Shown one piece after another: positions 13,740 to 26,188 of a stretch of DNA of 64,000 bases. Origin of the DNA: Plectrocnemia conspersa (Eukaryota; Arthropoda; Insecta; Trichoptera; Polycentropodidae); the NCBI GenBank assembly GCA_009617715.1, contig VTFK01000065.1, positions 310,001-374,000 on the forward strand. Reading direction: 5' to 3'. The notes under the pieces are model-generated. The model ran no database searches and had not been told where the DNA came from. It worked only from the letters and a program-made list of their open reading frames with translations. Both the position numbers and the translations under genes were made by a program. How positions within the stretch are numbered: position 1 is the first letter of the stretch; every line of letters starts with the position of its first letter.

Positions 13740-14510
13740 TACAACACACAAAACGTTGAAAGTTAGCTTTGTTTATATTATCGAAATCCTTTATTTGCAC
13801 ATCAAACGTCGAGCAATCAAAACCGTCATTATAAGCCGAATTACGGTAATTTTGCCGTTTGGCAAACATCTCGTTCACAGACCTCAAAACGGTCCAATAA
13901 AACCGGACCGTCGCCGTCAAGACATCGATACACAGAGTCGGATCGAGTTTAACAATATTTACGATTGTTAATTTGCGTTTAGGGTTTCCGCTGCCGCCGG
14001 TTCGGGCCCCCGACGGACTTATCGGGTTCGGAGGGGGGCCCGCATAAAACCGAGAACGGCCAGAAGTGGGCAACATTATTTTTTATCGGTATTATTTACT
14101 GTTGTTGTAAAGGTTAGAACCACCGGTCTCGGTCGTATTTATACAACGGGCGCCCGGGATGCGCGCCCTGAATTATTCATGCGCCCTTTCGGTGTAATAA
14201 AAATTATTGGATTTCGATATCAACTTGTACCCGTGTGGACGGGTATGGGGTGGGTGGGTTTGTTCGGTGGTTTCTGGGTTGCTAAGACCACCAAAACGCG
14301 AGACTGCTGTAAGATCCTCGTATCCGGTTACATTTCTGTCGCATTGTAAACAGGGGAAACGGGATCTGGTTTCCAGCGGAAAAATACGCGTTTCTAGCTT
14401 ACGGAAAAATGATAAACAAGCCGACCTAAGGGGGGCGGAGAAGCGGGGGCACAACAAAAACACTATTAATATTGATGAAGGGCTCTCGAGAAGTTTTTTG
14501 TAAACAAAAT
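13740..14510. promoter_or_regulatory. GC-rich island upstream of the dpr-like exons (candidate regulatory element)
   Basis: About 770 bp with sharply higher GC and many CpG than the flanks. Open frames of 71-118 codons exist on both strands, as expected of GC-rich non-coding DNA, and none resembles a protein. An unannotated first exon or promoter is possible; no TATA or initiator could be assigned with confidence. Confidence 0.25.
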
Positions 14511-14624
14511 CATAAACACCGCTCTAAAAAGTAGATTAACAATAGACATTAACATAATATTTATTATTTTTTTATCCGCTGACCATTTCGAGAAAGTTTG
14601 TGAAAAAATCTATTTATGATGCTT

Positions 14625-14642
14625 CCAAATCCAAATCCAAAT
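14625..14642. repeat. Short tandem repeat (CCAAAT)3 between two GATGCTTCC copies
   Basis: Three CCAAAT units flanked by direct copies of GATGCTTCC at about 14618 and 14647. It probably arose by slippage. Confidence 0.6.
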
Positions 14643-16848
14643 TTACGATGCTTCCGATTCCAAAGCTATTCGGTACATAAATAATAAAATATTAGTTATT
14701 TATTTGTATCTAAAAAGAACCATAACAATATTTACTGCTTAAAAACCAACCCTTTTCTTAACGCTTGTAAGAAAATAGGTTAAATTGACATACAGTTAAA
14801 TTTTAAGTATAAATATTATATATTATAAATTTATATTTATTATCATAGTATAAGACAACGTTTTTTAACAATTATTAGACAAAACTTTTTTATTATTTTA
14901 GCAATAAATTACAGCAACTTATGCACATGTTTGTAAATTGATTTTATCTTAACTAAATATAAATACAGATTGTATCGTAAATAACGTTTAAAAAAGTAGT
15001 ATAACTTTATAAAAATTCCTATTTTAACAAAAGGAAATATATAATATTTTAGTAACCAGTGATTGCAATAAATTATAAGAATTATCTATGTTTTAATAAT
15101 CCAACTTACTTTGATATTTCATGTCTTGAACTCTATGATTTACGATAATTCAATATAATAAAGTAATATATTTTAGCTAAATTTGGTTTTTATTATTAGT
15201 TATTTTTAAACATTTCAGTTACAATGAAGTTGATTTCTTCCCCGTTGTGCTTTTTTATGATAACATGCAATTGTAAAGATTATGGATTATTATATGTGAA
15301 AGTGAAGTACTCGTATGTCAAAATATAATCTTAATTTAGAGATATTTATACATGTATCTTTATATAATTTTTAATAGAAGTACAAAGTTTTAAAGTTATG
15401 ATGAATAATATGATTAAAATACATAGAAATATTTTATTTTATGTATTTTTATCTTTGCTACATTTTTATAGATTTTAATAAGAAAACATTACAGTAAATA
15501 TATCATTTAAATAAGTCTGATTTTTATTCTTGGATAATAGCATTTGAACTATTCAAAATAAATTGACTGCATAACATAACTAAAAATATTTTTAATAAAA
15601 TAAAAACTCATGAAACCAGAGCCAAATGTCAAAACATTTGTATAGAAATACCGTATTAACTATGTAACCATTAACTGATTTTTGACAAAAATGTCAGTAA
15701 ACATTTTTTAAACTCTTAAGACATATTTAAAAATAATTATAAAATTAAAAACACAGTTGCTTACAAGTATTTTGCATTACTAAAACACAGTTTATTGACG
15801 ACTACTAAAAATTTTAATTTAGATTGTTTTGATTTTATTCCGTTTTTTATTTTTCTCCAACCTATAAGTTAATTATTAAGAATAATTTAACATAGTCTAA
15901 TAATGTTTCTAGCAATTAAAACCCAAATATAAAAAACTATGAAGAATAATATCTATAATGCATAAAAACGTTATTTTTGATTTCACTAATCAAACAAATC
16001 ATCGAAACCAGAACGCAAACATATATTTAGTTTTCTTTAATAAATATAGTGAAATGATCTATTTTATAATAAATAATCTTTACAGTTGAATGACGTTTTA
16101 ACAATATATTTTAATATCGATCAACCATTTTACTGGTACAAGTATTATTTTATAAACATAACAAAATCCGTGTCATCTATTTTAGTTAGGTCACTGATAG
16201 CTTTGAGCGCTTGTTACTTTTTTCGAGGCTAACATTAAAACGAGGCCAAAAGGGTTTTGTTTAAAAAAAAATCAATTTTTTATGTCACGCTCGACGTCAA
16301 AACAAATGTCTTCGTATAACTCGTCCGTGCTTTTATTTTAGGGGTGAATATTTTTGGACGACAAAAATTATATCTAACAAACGACTGGGCCAAAGGGCAC
16401 TTTGAAAAAATATATCGCTTCATATTTTTGACAGACAATTTTCAAAAGAGGTGAAATAAAATACAGCATAATATAGAAATATCATATTTCGTATTAAACT
16501 TATTTATTGGCAATAAATACATGCATAAATATATTATTACTATTTTCTTATTTTTGTAACGTAGAGATAAAAATCGGTTTCAGAGCAAAGGTAGTCTTAG
16601 GCTAAAATTAAAACATTTATTGTTTATGCCAATTTGGAAAAGTGTTTAAAATAGCAATTCATAATTTTATAAAAACCTTTAAAAATATTTAAACATATTA
16701 TTTGCCTCAACTGGCTTTGAAATAAATTACAGATAATAATTGACCCTCGTATATTTGCTCTAGAGCTGTTTAAAGTTGAACGCTTTCGGGCGTAGGTGTA
16801 TTCATACGTGAGGATCGTCTAAATGGATTACTTTTCTTTGTCGGTCAG

Positions 16849-17003
16849 GTCTTTTGGGAAGGGCTGGAGGATCGGCGGCCGAGTACGAGAGGCGGCATGC
16901 GGTCAAGAGATTTTCCGGCCTCTACACAGGACCATACTTCGACCCTTCAACGGCGACCAACATTACTACGCAACTGGGAACACACGCTTATTTACCCTGC
17001 AAA
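16849..17003 (+). CDS. dpr-like exon 1 (first visible): linker and start of Ig domain 1
   Basis: The acceptor AG at 16847-16848 follows a pyrimidine-rich run, and the exon opens with two bases of a split codon. It encodes a charged linker, then GLYTGPYFD, the sequon NIT, and the first Ig1 cysteine in LPCK. The donor GTAAAT at 17004 is phase 0. The ATG at 16823 is in a different frame and is not the start. The true start lies in an unseen upstream exon. Confidence 0.9.
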
Positions 17004-20000
17004 GTAAATTCAATTACCCGACGACGACGGGTTTGGCTGATAATAACATTTTACAAAATTTAATTAACGTTATATCTGTCTTGTGCAGGTTAAACAATTA
17101 GGAAATAAATCAGTCTCATGGATTAGAAGAAGAGATGCTCACATACTCACCGTTGATCGGTACACGTTTATAGCAGATGAAAGGTTTCAAGCTTTCTTGA
17201 TTGAAGCCAGTGACACTTGGACATTACAGGTAATGTTAATAAAATTAAATTGTTAATTTCACAAATTTGGATTAAAACAATGACTATGTTGCAGGTTAAA
17301 TACGTTCAAGCGAGAGATGCTGGTCAGTACGAGTGTCAAGTGAGCACGGAGCCAAAAATGAGTCATTTTATTATGCTCAATGTAGTTGGTGAGTATTTTT
17401 ACTGAATAAACATATTTATTTAGTGCTTAGGTTAAATATTTTTTAAAGTTCTAAAAGTATCCAGTTCAAATAAGCATCGGCAGTTTAATTAATCTATGCA
17501 TTTCGAATTACTTAAGATTTTCCATAGCAATAAATTTAAAAACGTCGTTTAGTACAAATACAGGAAATATATATTTACAATTTATTTTATTCATATTGCC
17601 AAAATTTTAGTTTAATAGTAATGAAAAATATATTTTTTTAATAATTTGATTTTACTTAATTTTTAAGAACCCCTTGCCTGAATTCACCTTAACTTATAAA
17701 ATTATAATTCATTTATAAACTTTACTTTATATATGTATAAAAACACAAACATTTTGAGATAGGCAAGGTTGGGTACATTAAACCGTAGAATAACTCAGCA
17801 TAAACCAAATATTTTTATATTACCATAACACATATTTTCTTAATGTTTGTATACATATTTATAAAAGAAGGTGCATATGTACATACATATTTAATCTTGG
17901 GTGCATATGCTTGTATTTAGAATGGCATATAAACTTCATTTTATAATATTAGGTACATATGTACATAATTTATAAATTTGAATTTAGATAAATTAAAAAC
18001 TTTATCTACCTTAGCCAATTTTTTTTATTTATTTTTTATAATGTAAAGCCTAGGTGTCTTGCACCCGCTACACCATCTTTGTAATTTCTTCTGTGTGCTA
18101 AATTCATAGCTTTTGCTTCATAATTACTACCATAAAATAATAGGTTAGGGTACATTGAAGCCTAACTCAGCCTGACTTAAATATTTAAATGATCAAATCT
18201 TTCACTATGTTTGTATCTATATTTATGTTTTTTAATAAATTGATTATTTTACTACGTAAATATTACCAAAAATATTTTGAGTTAGGCTAAGTTATTCATT
18301 ATGAGCTTAGGAAAATTTATCATCCGCAATTCACCGCCAGCAATTAATCGCTAGCAATTTACCGCTGCATTAAAGCTTATCTGGTATCTATGCAAAAATA
18401 TCGGAACAATATGTTGCATTGTATGGTAAAAGCTCCTTAATACTATATATCAATTTAAAAAATAATCAGATCGCAAGTATTGCTAAATGTTGCTGGCAGA
18501 ATAAGATGTCTACATAACACTTATTAAGTGAGATAGGATTCATTAAATCTTTATGTGTATTGGCTGACATTTGTAGGAAAAGTGATTCTTGTTTTAGATC
18601 ATAAATTATAAAGACGAACCAAATAAATTATATACTGATGGTAATACAATATATTTAGAGATATGTTAAGAAAACATTCGTCAATTATGAATGTTATATA
18701 AGTTATTATTAAATAAAACAGAAATGCTTTCTAAACACTCACCTGCGTGAGAAGTAAAAATTTTGACGCATCAGATTTTCCCTTATTTTATTGAATAAAA
18801 CATCCGTCCGTCGAGCAGCAGCATTTTTTCCTATAAAACATGGGAATAAAACTACGTGCCGGCACACACAAACCGCGGCAAAAATAATATATTAGTTTTC
18901 TCCGCTAAGCAAGGGGCGTTTTCGGGGGTAGGACCGTGGAATATAGTACAGCATCCAGGAGCCAGGTAACGTCGGGGAAACTATAAAAAGCAGGCGGCGT
19001 TTAGTAAAATAGGAAATAAGAGTCACGATTTACTCCCGATGGTGCTTTGCCACCAACGCTACACTTCCATTTACGACGGCTGTAAAATTCGCCCCCGGCA
19101 ACGCGTTAGTGAGTATAAGGGAGGAAGAAAGGGGTGCGTTCTGGGGATCGTTGGTAGGGCGAAACAAAAAAATACACACCATCCCGATAAGCCTCCTCAA
19201 GGTTAAACTCCTCGGTGTTCGCTTGGATTATTCGAAGGATTAGGAATATCCTCGATGCATATTTATATGTGGTTTGTATTTTATTTTATTTTAGGTTTTT
19301 TATGCTTATTAATTTATGAAATAGGTATAAAAAAGTATAAACTTCTGGATCATATATAGGGAAAACTAGTCTCAACCTAAAAGTAGCAATATAATAAATT
19401 ATAAAAGTTTAATTAGTTTGTATTATTTTCATTATAGGAAATTATATTTTGATTATGATTATAAGATAAAAGTACTTTTTAATCCTATATGTAATATTTA
19501 CCATATCACTCGATTTTTAAAATATTTTTTAATTATATTTACTTAGGGCCACGTAAGACAATGTAGTTCAAAATAAATCCTTTCTGGGTTGTATCAGTGG
19601 TGCGCAAACTATTTACATTTCCGATGCTCCATTTTGTTTAAAATGTTGTCGTGACCCGTAAAAATACGTTTATACGTCAATCATCCTGTAAATTTTGATA
19701 CACAATTCCTACAGAATTGTTATTACTGTGAATAATTAAGCAATATTAACACGTTGATCCATTTCATAAATGTAAATGCAAAATAACATTTGACACTTCA
19801 AACAATCGTGATTATTACCAGTTGCCTGGTTTACAAACTTGATCAGATCACTTGAATAAAAAAAAAATTGATAATCTTTCGTACATCTTGTCAATTCTTG
19901 GTATTATATAATGATCTCTCATGTCTCCATCCATCCATTTTAAATTAAATATTCTTTTTAATATTGTTTCTTTTACGTTCCAAGCTTCCATGTTATTGTA

Positions 20001-23000
20001 ATTTTATTGTTATATATTTTTAAATAATTTAAGAAAACAGGAATTGATTATCTATTCACTTCAAAAGTCAAGAAATATACTTATTTAGTATTACGAGTGC
20101 AAATATTATTAAAAATATTATAATTGAATATTCTGATAAACTGTCAATATATTTATTTTTACTTTTAATTGGGTTTATGATTATAAATTAATTAAAGCAA
20201 TAAATTAATTATTGGATAATTTTACAATTAATATTATTTTTAAGGACAAATGTTTGATCATTACAAATATCGGTAAATGAAACGATTAAAGTTAATATTT
20301 AGGATTTTACATCACAGTACGCAGTATATAAAACTCAATTAATAAGTATTTATATTATTGTCAATATACACCACTCGCACTCGAAAAGCAGTACAATCTG
20401 TAGATAAACTTTAAATATTAAAAGGCAGTTATTATTTTATATGTTGTTTTCAAACAGATTATTAACAAAATTACCTAAATAAGCGAAATTTAATATCTTA
20501 GCATGTTATGTTGCTGAAATCTTGTATACATGTAATAATAATATTGCTTCAGGTTTTCATACATAATACTTTACATTATACATATAAATAAGCTTTCCGG
20601 GAAGCAATTGTAGAAGCTTCTGAGAATCTTTATTCGATATAAAAATATTTTTTAATCACAATACGTACAATAATAAATAACTCAACGTTTATTGAATATT
20701 CTTAAAAAATGGCATTTGCTGGAGATTCGTTATATCAATTATTTGGTATAAGTGTAAAAAATAATAGATCGCTTTCGCCGACATGGAGATATTTCAAAGC
20801 ACAAGCAGGCATAATTGAACGCCAAAATTTGTATTGAATTTCAAGGCGGCTTTGACGAATATCTTGTTACCGTTACTTCGTTAGGGTCCTTTTTATGCTG
20901 CTCTTCGAGACGACCGTGTTTGCTCAAATCGGGAGCTATTATTTTATTTTATAAGTCTTAAAACTTGGGAAAACAATTTCCGTGAAGAGCGAAAACGGAA
21001 CCCGCAAAAAGCTATATATTGCGAAATACGTACCTATATATTATTTCGTATTTTTTTTTATTCTCCGCTACCTTTGCCTCGGCACCTCGTTATTTTTTCT
21101 TTATGCTGCCGCGAAAGCATTATTCTTACACGTTTATAAATCACATTAAAAGCGACAATTTAGACGATTAAATTAAAAATAAATATATATATGTGGGATA
21201 AATCTTGAACGCACAATAAATTGCGTCAGTTTTAATTACCAACATATATTACGGAGAATAAAAATCACCAGAATGTAATATGCTCAAAAAAATACAAGCA
21301 TGAACAATTTAACCTTACTTGCACGCTATTATTGCCTTAATGTATTATTATCCAAACAAAAATCACTAATACCATATAATAAATAACATTAATATGGTAG
21401 CAAAATAAATATAGCGTAAATTGAAAAAGTATGTTCTATAATATATACTAAAATAATATTATAAATCTTTTATTTTTTTTCCATACCGGGCGATACAACT
21501 AAAAATAAATCTCTCAGAAACAACAATTAAAGCAGCTTCAGTAAAATATAATTACTAAACGAGCCCAAACACCAGGACAGAGAAAGCGCGTCACTTAAAC
21601 GGTTTGTGTGAAATTCTGTTAATGCGGCAAAAAGCCCTTATCTCCGCTTTGAAGTTCTTAATTGTAACAATTATCAAAATTTAGTAACGTCACACAACTT
21701 TGCTCCTTTGATGCTAGCTGACAAATTGCTCTGACAAGAGCCAATATGAAAAGATGCTCCCCTTGTTTTCTACACGCGGTTTGATTTATTGTTATCTTCT
21801 TATCGACTTAGATTTTCGCTCTATTAATTTTCATTTATGGATTCTGTGCTTATTTAATGCACAAATGAAGCATTATTCAACATAGATTTTCTTATTGCAA
21901 ATATATTTTAATTTAATTATAGTGTTGAACATTGTGTAGATAAAGCATATAAAACCAATACGGCAGCAAATATTTGCATAAAGTTGATTGCACCTTAACG
22001 CAATTTAACTTAATGTAATGAACGCCTCGAATACAATAAGTTGTTTCGAAACTAAATAAAAGTAAAAAATGTATTTAACCAGCATGGTAAAGTTTTAAGC
22101 TTAGATTTTTAACTATTTTTTCATAACGAATGAATCGATTGACCAATATTTTTTTTGTATGTTTTTACTGCTTTTACAGACTATTATCATCTACATCTAT
22201 TAAAAGTGAATCATATGAAAAAATATATGCGTAAATGGTTGTTAGGTAATGGAATAGATTAACTGCACCTTGGTTCAAATTCAAAATTGCTTACGAATAA
22301 AAAATAGCTCAAGTACTTTCAGTTCTAGATGCAATATTAAATTATCCATAACGCAGAGACACCTAACTGAAATTTATAGATGGATTAGTTTAAAGTAAAT
22401 GCTCGTTAGATTTAAAAAAACATAAGATACTAATGCTCACGTTGTTTCTTATGTATTATCCATCAATAAGATCTATGTATTTTTACATATAAACCCTAAA
22501 AATGTTTCTAAAAAACAATATCGTTTTTATTAATATACTATGTGTCATTTACTGCTACTTAAACAAAATACATATATACGTTTATCTTAATTTATCGCTA
22601 TTTTGCTACAAATATTATAAAATATGAGCGAATAAAATTCTCAGAAGAGGAGCTTAATGTTGCGGTTGAAGTTATTAGCCAATAAAACCTGAATCTCATT
22701 CAGCATTCCCAAAAGGATTCATTATTTAATTAGGATGTGTCAGAAAATGTAGCTGATTTTATTTTTAACAAATTCAGAAAATATATAAAGTATTGGAACA
22801 TAGATTAATAAAAAGAAAAAGCAATATATTTCTCAAAGCCCTTCGTAACAAAGTAATGAACCAATCTGTTCTTAGATATTCCTGAAATATAATTAAACAT
22901 TAGCATCATCGACTGATTTATAATTCAAAACTCATTATTTATACAAAAAATACTGGTGCATAGTATCAAATGGATTCGAAAATAAGAAATATTATATGTA

Positions 23001-25721
23001 ATAAATAAAATATTATATATAATATAATAAAAATATATTTTACTTTAGGCAAATAATTTTATTTTATGATGTATTATCTGAGTATTTAAAGAAATGACAA
23101 TCTGATTATTTCAAAAGGTGTAGAAAGCCATAATAAAGCTTAATTTTTTTAATAGATGTTAATGTACTATTTAAAAAAATGAAAGAACAGGTAATTCTGT
23201 ATTTTATTAAAGACGAATTTATCCAAATATTTAGCAAATACAACAAAATTCAGCGTTTTAAAAATATAGTATTACTAAACTACCAACTAAATTATCGCAA
23301 TATTTTGTTTTCTTAAATACAGATAAGATATTCTCTATGATCTGAAGAAGCTTATTTTTAGAGAATATGTACGTCCAAGACTTGATTTTAATTATTCATC
23401 CATGAGATTAGAAAAATATAGGTTAACCTTATCTGTGATGATTAATAAGAATTATATTTATATATAATAATTATATTTAATATTACAAATTGATAAATAT
23501 ATATAACATTAAAAAATAATTTGTTTTTATCGTTATCGAGTTGTATAGCCGAAAACATTTTTAACACGATTTTGATCACAATAAAAATGGTAGAAAAACA
23601 TATTATATATAATATGTAAATAAGCACGTTAATATATTTTACTAGAATATTGAAACCAATAACTCTATATGGCAGCATGTACTGTAAATAATTAGACTGT
23701 TAAAGTATAACGATTATAATAATATTATTATTGTTAAACACAAAATTATATTATATTATTAAGATGATTAATTTTTTTTTAATAAAATAATAAAATTTTT
23801 TTTTTTTACTTTAATAATAGTATATGATATACTTTAAATTTATTAAAAATATTTAATATTGTATTTTTTATTGTTAGTGCCGAAAATAGAAATAGTTGGA
23901 GAATCGGAGCTGTACGTGAAAGCTGGAAGCACGGTCAGCTTGAGATGTGTCATCACACGTTCTCTGGAGGAGCCGGCCTATATATTTTGGTATAGGGATA
24001 GTGAAAGGGTTCTTAATTACGATAGAAGTCTCATAGATATAAGAATGGAGAGGGTCGGTGCTGATACTACTGTGAGTAGCAAACTCGCTTAATTCCCTGC
24101 CATGTAAAATTGATACTAGATAGAAAATATTTAATATCTTTTTCGTAAGCAGGTTGGCACACTCGTCATATATAATTCAAGAAGAGAAGATTCCGGAAAT
24201 TATTCGTGTAGTCCTTCGAATCTTGATTCGGCAAGCGTAATGCTCCACGTTCTAAACGGTACGTAAAAATATAATATTTATTATTATTATTTATTTATTT
24301 AATTAATTTAATGAAACTGTACAATACAAAGGCGTGAGTAGTATGTACAAATTGAAGTTTGAATGTAGTTCCTTCCATTCTTTGCGCAGTTTGCGAATAT
24401 TCAAACCGAGATCTTGTTATGCCCCCAGGGCACGTAAGGTATTCAATTACAGAAGACCTTAGTTTCTGAATTAGTTTAGAGCTCGTGAACACGGGGCTTA
24501 CATTAGTGTAACGGGACATTTGCTTCATAAAAGCGACGAGATATTATACAACCTTGGAAATTATTACGGATAACAATTCATTGCTTGATAATACTTGTTG
24601 TAGTTTTTAATTGCTATTGCGTACATTATATACCATCTCATCGCAAATTTCTAAGGGAATAATGATAATATATTTGAATTGCTGAATGTACTGAGTCAAA
24701 TTTATGTATCCCTAATTTAATAATATAATTTCGTGATACCTCATATTTTGATTGAATGCTTAGAAATATTAAATAACAAAAATCATTACACTTATAATTA
24801 ATCGTCTAATAATTTATAATATCTTTGATTAGAAATCTTAAATGGCTAAATTATAATTGCAAATCAAAAAAATATGCTTTATTAAAAAAATAAACATATA
24901 ATTGTAATATGTATTTATTACTTAAAATCATAATGTAGTGTACGTCCTTAAAATCAATTCATATCCTATGTGCATAAGCACAATATTATTTGATTATACA
25001 ATTAAAATTTAATTTTTGATCCTTGCAGCACTCAGAGTATACGTTTGATTGAAGCGAATCATAAATAAATAAATTGTAGACGTTTCTCAAAAATCTCTTG
25101 TTATGTCGTTTGAAACCCCGAGATCGTCAGTTTAATAATTAAGATTAAATGATTTTCTTTATCACAAGCTCATTTTAAATCTGTATATATCACTAATTTA
25201 AGTAATAATTTTGAGAAATTTAATTACCTCTTTCGTGAATATCGAAAAATTGATGAGAGTTATTAAACATGTTATTAATCTATGAGAAAGCGGTTAAATG
25301 AATATAATAAATTAATAGCTTCAAAGATGATATGACAATGAACCTATAAATGTATAATTATATATATCGTTTTATCTCCTTTTATAAATTGAAGATTCTT
25401 AGACATTTTAAAAAATCTGAAAATACAAAATATTAATATTTTATTATTACATTAATGTAGATTTTTAAATCTAAATATTATTTTAGCTTAAGCAATTACA
25501 ATGATTAATTTGCCTTTGAATTCTATTTTTTTATTTTGTTCTATACAGGAGAGCATCCTGCAGCTATGCAGAGAGGTAAAAATTCAGCTTCACCCATTCC
25601 TGGAAGATGGTGGAGTCACCTATCGGCAGGCTTAGGATTAGCTGCATGTCTTCCTCCAAGAGTGGTTGTAATGACGGTTACCATTCTGGCCCTTTTGGCT
25701 CAAGCATTGCCAAACTCGTAA
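16849..25721 (+). CDS. dpr-like two-Ig-domain cell-surface protein, 3' six exons (5' end missing)
   Basis: This is a member of the Dpr (defective proboscis extension response) family, neuronal surface proteins that bind DIP partners and help specify synapses. Coding exons are 16849-17003, 17089-17229, 17295-17388, 23878-24071, 24153-24258 and 25549-25721. All introns are GT-AG, phases agree throughout, and the join gives 286 residues plus a partial first codon. Family marks seen are GPYFD at the start of Ig1, Ig1 cysteines in YLPCK and YECQVS, VSWIRRRD with HILTVDRYT, then VPK leading into Ig2 with cysteines in LRC and YSC, and HVLNGEHPAAMQ after Ig2. Possible N-glycosylation sites are NIT, NKS and NYS. 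The C-terminus is hydrophobic and ends without a charged tail, which suggests GPI anchoring. No in-frame ATG or signal peptide precedes Ig1, so at least one upstream exon is missing. Family assignment is strong; which dpr paralogue is unresolved. Confidence 0.93.
17089..17229 (+). CDS. dpr-like exon 2: middle of Ig domain 1
   Basis: Acceptor TTGTGCAG and donor GTAATG, both phase 0, 47 codons. It begins VKQLGNKSVSWIRRRD and contains the Ig core tryptophan, the family motif HILTVDRYTF, ADERFQAF, and ends at DTWTLQ. NKS is a possible glycosylation site. The intron before it is only 85 bp. Confidence 0.93.
17295..17388 (+). CDS. dpr-like exon 3: end of Ig domain 1
   Basis: Follows a 65-bp intron with acceptor TGTTGCAG. 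It encodes VKYVQARDAGQYECQVST, which carries the Ig D-x-G-x-Y-x-C motif and the second Ig1 cysteine, then HFIMLNVV. The donor GTGAGT at 17389 is phase 1; the leftover G joins the next exon to make a Val codon. Confidence 0.93.
18325..18366. repeat. 14-bp minisatellite, three units
   Basis: CGCAATTCACCGCC, AGCAATTAATCGCT and AGCAATTTACCGCT follow one another without gaps inside intron 3. The units share the GCAATT core and a trailing CGCY. Divergence suggests an old array. Confidence 0.65.
18720..19260. promoter_or_regulatory. GC-richer island in intron 3 (candidate enhancer)
   Basis: Stands out from the AT-rich intron, has no coding similarity, and contains stretches such as 18840-19160 with frequent CG. 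Role inferred only from composition and position inside a neuronal surface gene. Confidence 0.2.
23878..24071 (+). CDS. dpr-like exon 4: first part of Ig domain 2
   Basis: Opens with two bases completing a Val codon, then PKIEIVGESELYVKAGS, the first Ig2 cysteine in LRC, and the core tryptophan in YIFWYRD with LNYD following. It ends at GADTT with donor GTGAGT, phase 0. 64 full codons. Confidence 0.93.
24153..24258 (+). CDS. dpr-like exon 5: end of Ig domain 2
   Basis: Follows an 81-bp intron with acceptor GTAAGCAG. It encodes VGTLVIYNSRREDSGNYSCS with the D-x-G-x-Y-x-C motif and a sequon on NYS, then SASVMLHVLN. Donor GTACGT, phase 1. The intron after it is about 1.29 kb. Confidence 0.93.
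25549..25721 (+). CDS. dpr-like exon 6: linker, hydrophobic C-terminal tail and stop
   Basis: The acceptor CTATACAG leads into GEHPAAMQRGKNSASP, matching the conserved post-Ig2 segment of Dpr proteins. A short Ser/Gly region follows, then a hydrophobic tail VVVMTVTILALLAQALPNS and stop TAA at 25719-25721. Small residues before the hydrophobic run, and no basic cytoplasmic tail, fit a GPI signal. A transmembrane anchor cannot be excluded. Confidence 0.9.
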
Positions 25722-26125
25722 AATTCAATCAACAAGAGTGTTTATTTTTAACGATTAACATTAATTTAAACAGAGAATATTTGTTAAATTATTTGTTAAT
25801 GTAACGAACTATATCACTATACAGTGCTTTCTGTCCGTTAAGTGTAAAATAGAATTTTATAATATCATAAACTATTATATATGTAAAATTTTGTATGTAT
25901 ATAAAACAAGATGAGCGTGATTCAAAATCGTGTAAATTGTAAAATATTTTATTTAATTATTATAGTAAGTTTAATTTTCTTCTATTTATTAATGCTGATT
26001 TTTTGCGAGTTTTGAATTACGCTGTATATATAAAATAAATTAATATTATTACTGATTTTTTTTGTAAATATTTATATTTTTCATTACCAAGTTTACTTTT
26101 AATAAAGCAATACAAAAATAAAATA
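25722..26125 (+). other. Probable 3' UTR of the dpr-like gene
   Basis: AT-rich sequence downstream of the stop with no open frame. A canonical AATAAA at 26101-26106 is a reasonable poly-A signal. Several other AT-rich hexamers lie nearby, so the exact end is uncertain. Confidence 0.4.
26101..26106 (+). terminator. Candidate polyadenylation signal AATAAA
   Basis: Canonical hexamer about 380 bp after the stop codon. The background is so AT-rich that chance occurrence is likely, so this is only a candidate. Confidence 0.3.
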
Positions 26126-26164
26126 TATAATCGGGTTTAACTATATTTGAATATTACAATAATA

Positions 26165-26188
26165 TTTTACGATTTTACGATTTTACGA
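26165..26188. repeat. 8-bp tandem repeat, three units
   Basis: TTTTACGA three times in a row, just past the candidate poly-A signal of the dpr-like gene. Probably replication slippage. Confidence 0.8.

Larger units (their letters stand above)
12271..16848. other. Non-coding, probably 5' intron of the dpr-like gene, with islands at 13740-14510 and 16190-16440
   Basis: No exon with a signal peptide was found. The 13740-14510 island is the most GC-rich stretch nearby (runs of CG-rich sequence around 13980-14170) with overlapping open frames on both strands and no known protein. It is a candidate regulatory or conserved non-coding element. Confidence 0.4.
17389..23877 (+). other. Intron 3 of the dpr-like gene, about 6.5 kb
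   Basis: A long intron separates the two Ig domains. It is mostly AT-rich and has no recognisable mobile-element coding sequence. It holds three GC-richer islands (about 18720-19260, 20760-21150 and 21540-21800) and a 14-bp minisatellite at 18325-18366. The acceptor before exon 4 is ATTGTTAG, preceded by long T runs at about 23770-23810. Large introns are common sites of regulatory DNA in neuronal Ig genes; a regulatory role here is inference. Confidence 0.85.

Noticed and set aside
16823..17101. 92-codon ATG frame overlapping dpr exon 1
   Set aside because: It is a shadow frame; the true coding frame is offset and splices in phase to the next exon.
17767..18190. Two diverged GGTTAGGGTACATT-type segments as a local duplication
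   Set aside because: Similarity covers only about 45 bases with gaps and could be chance in this composition.
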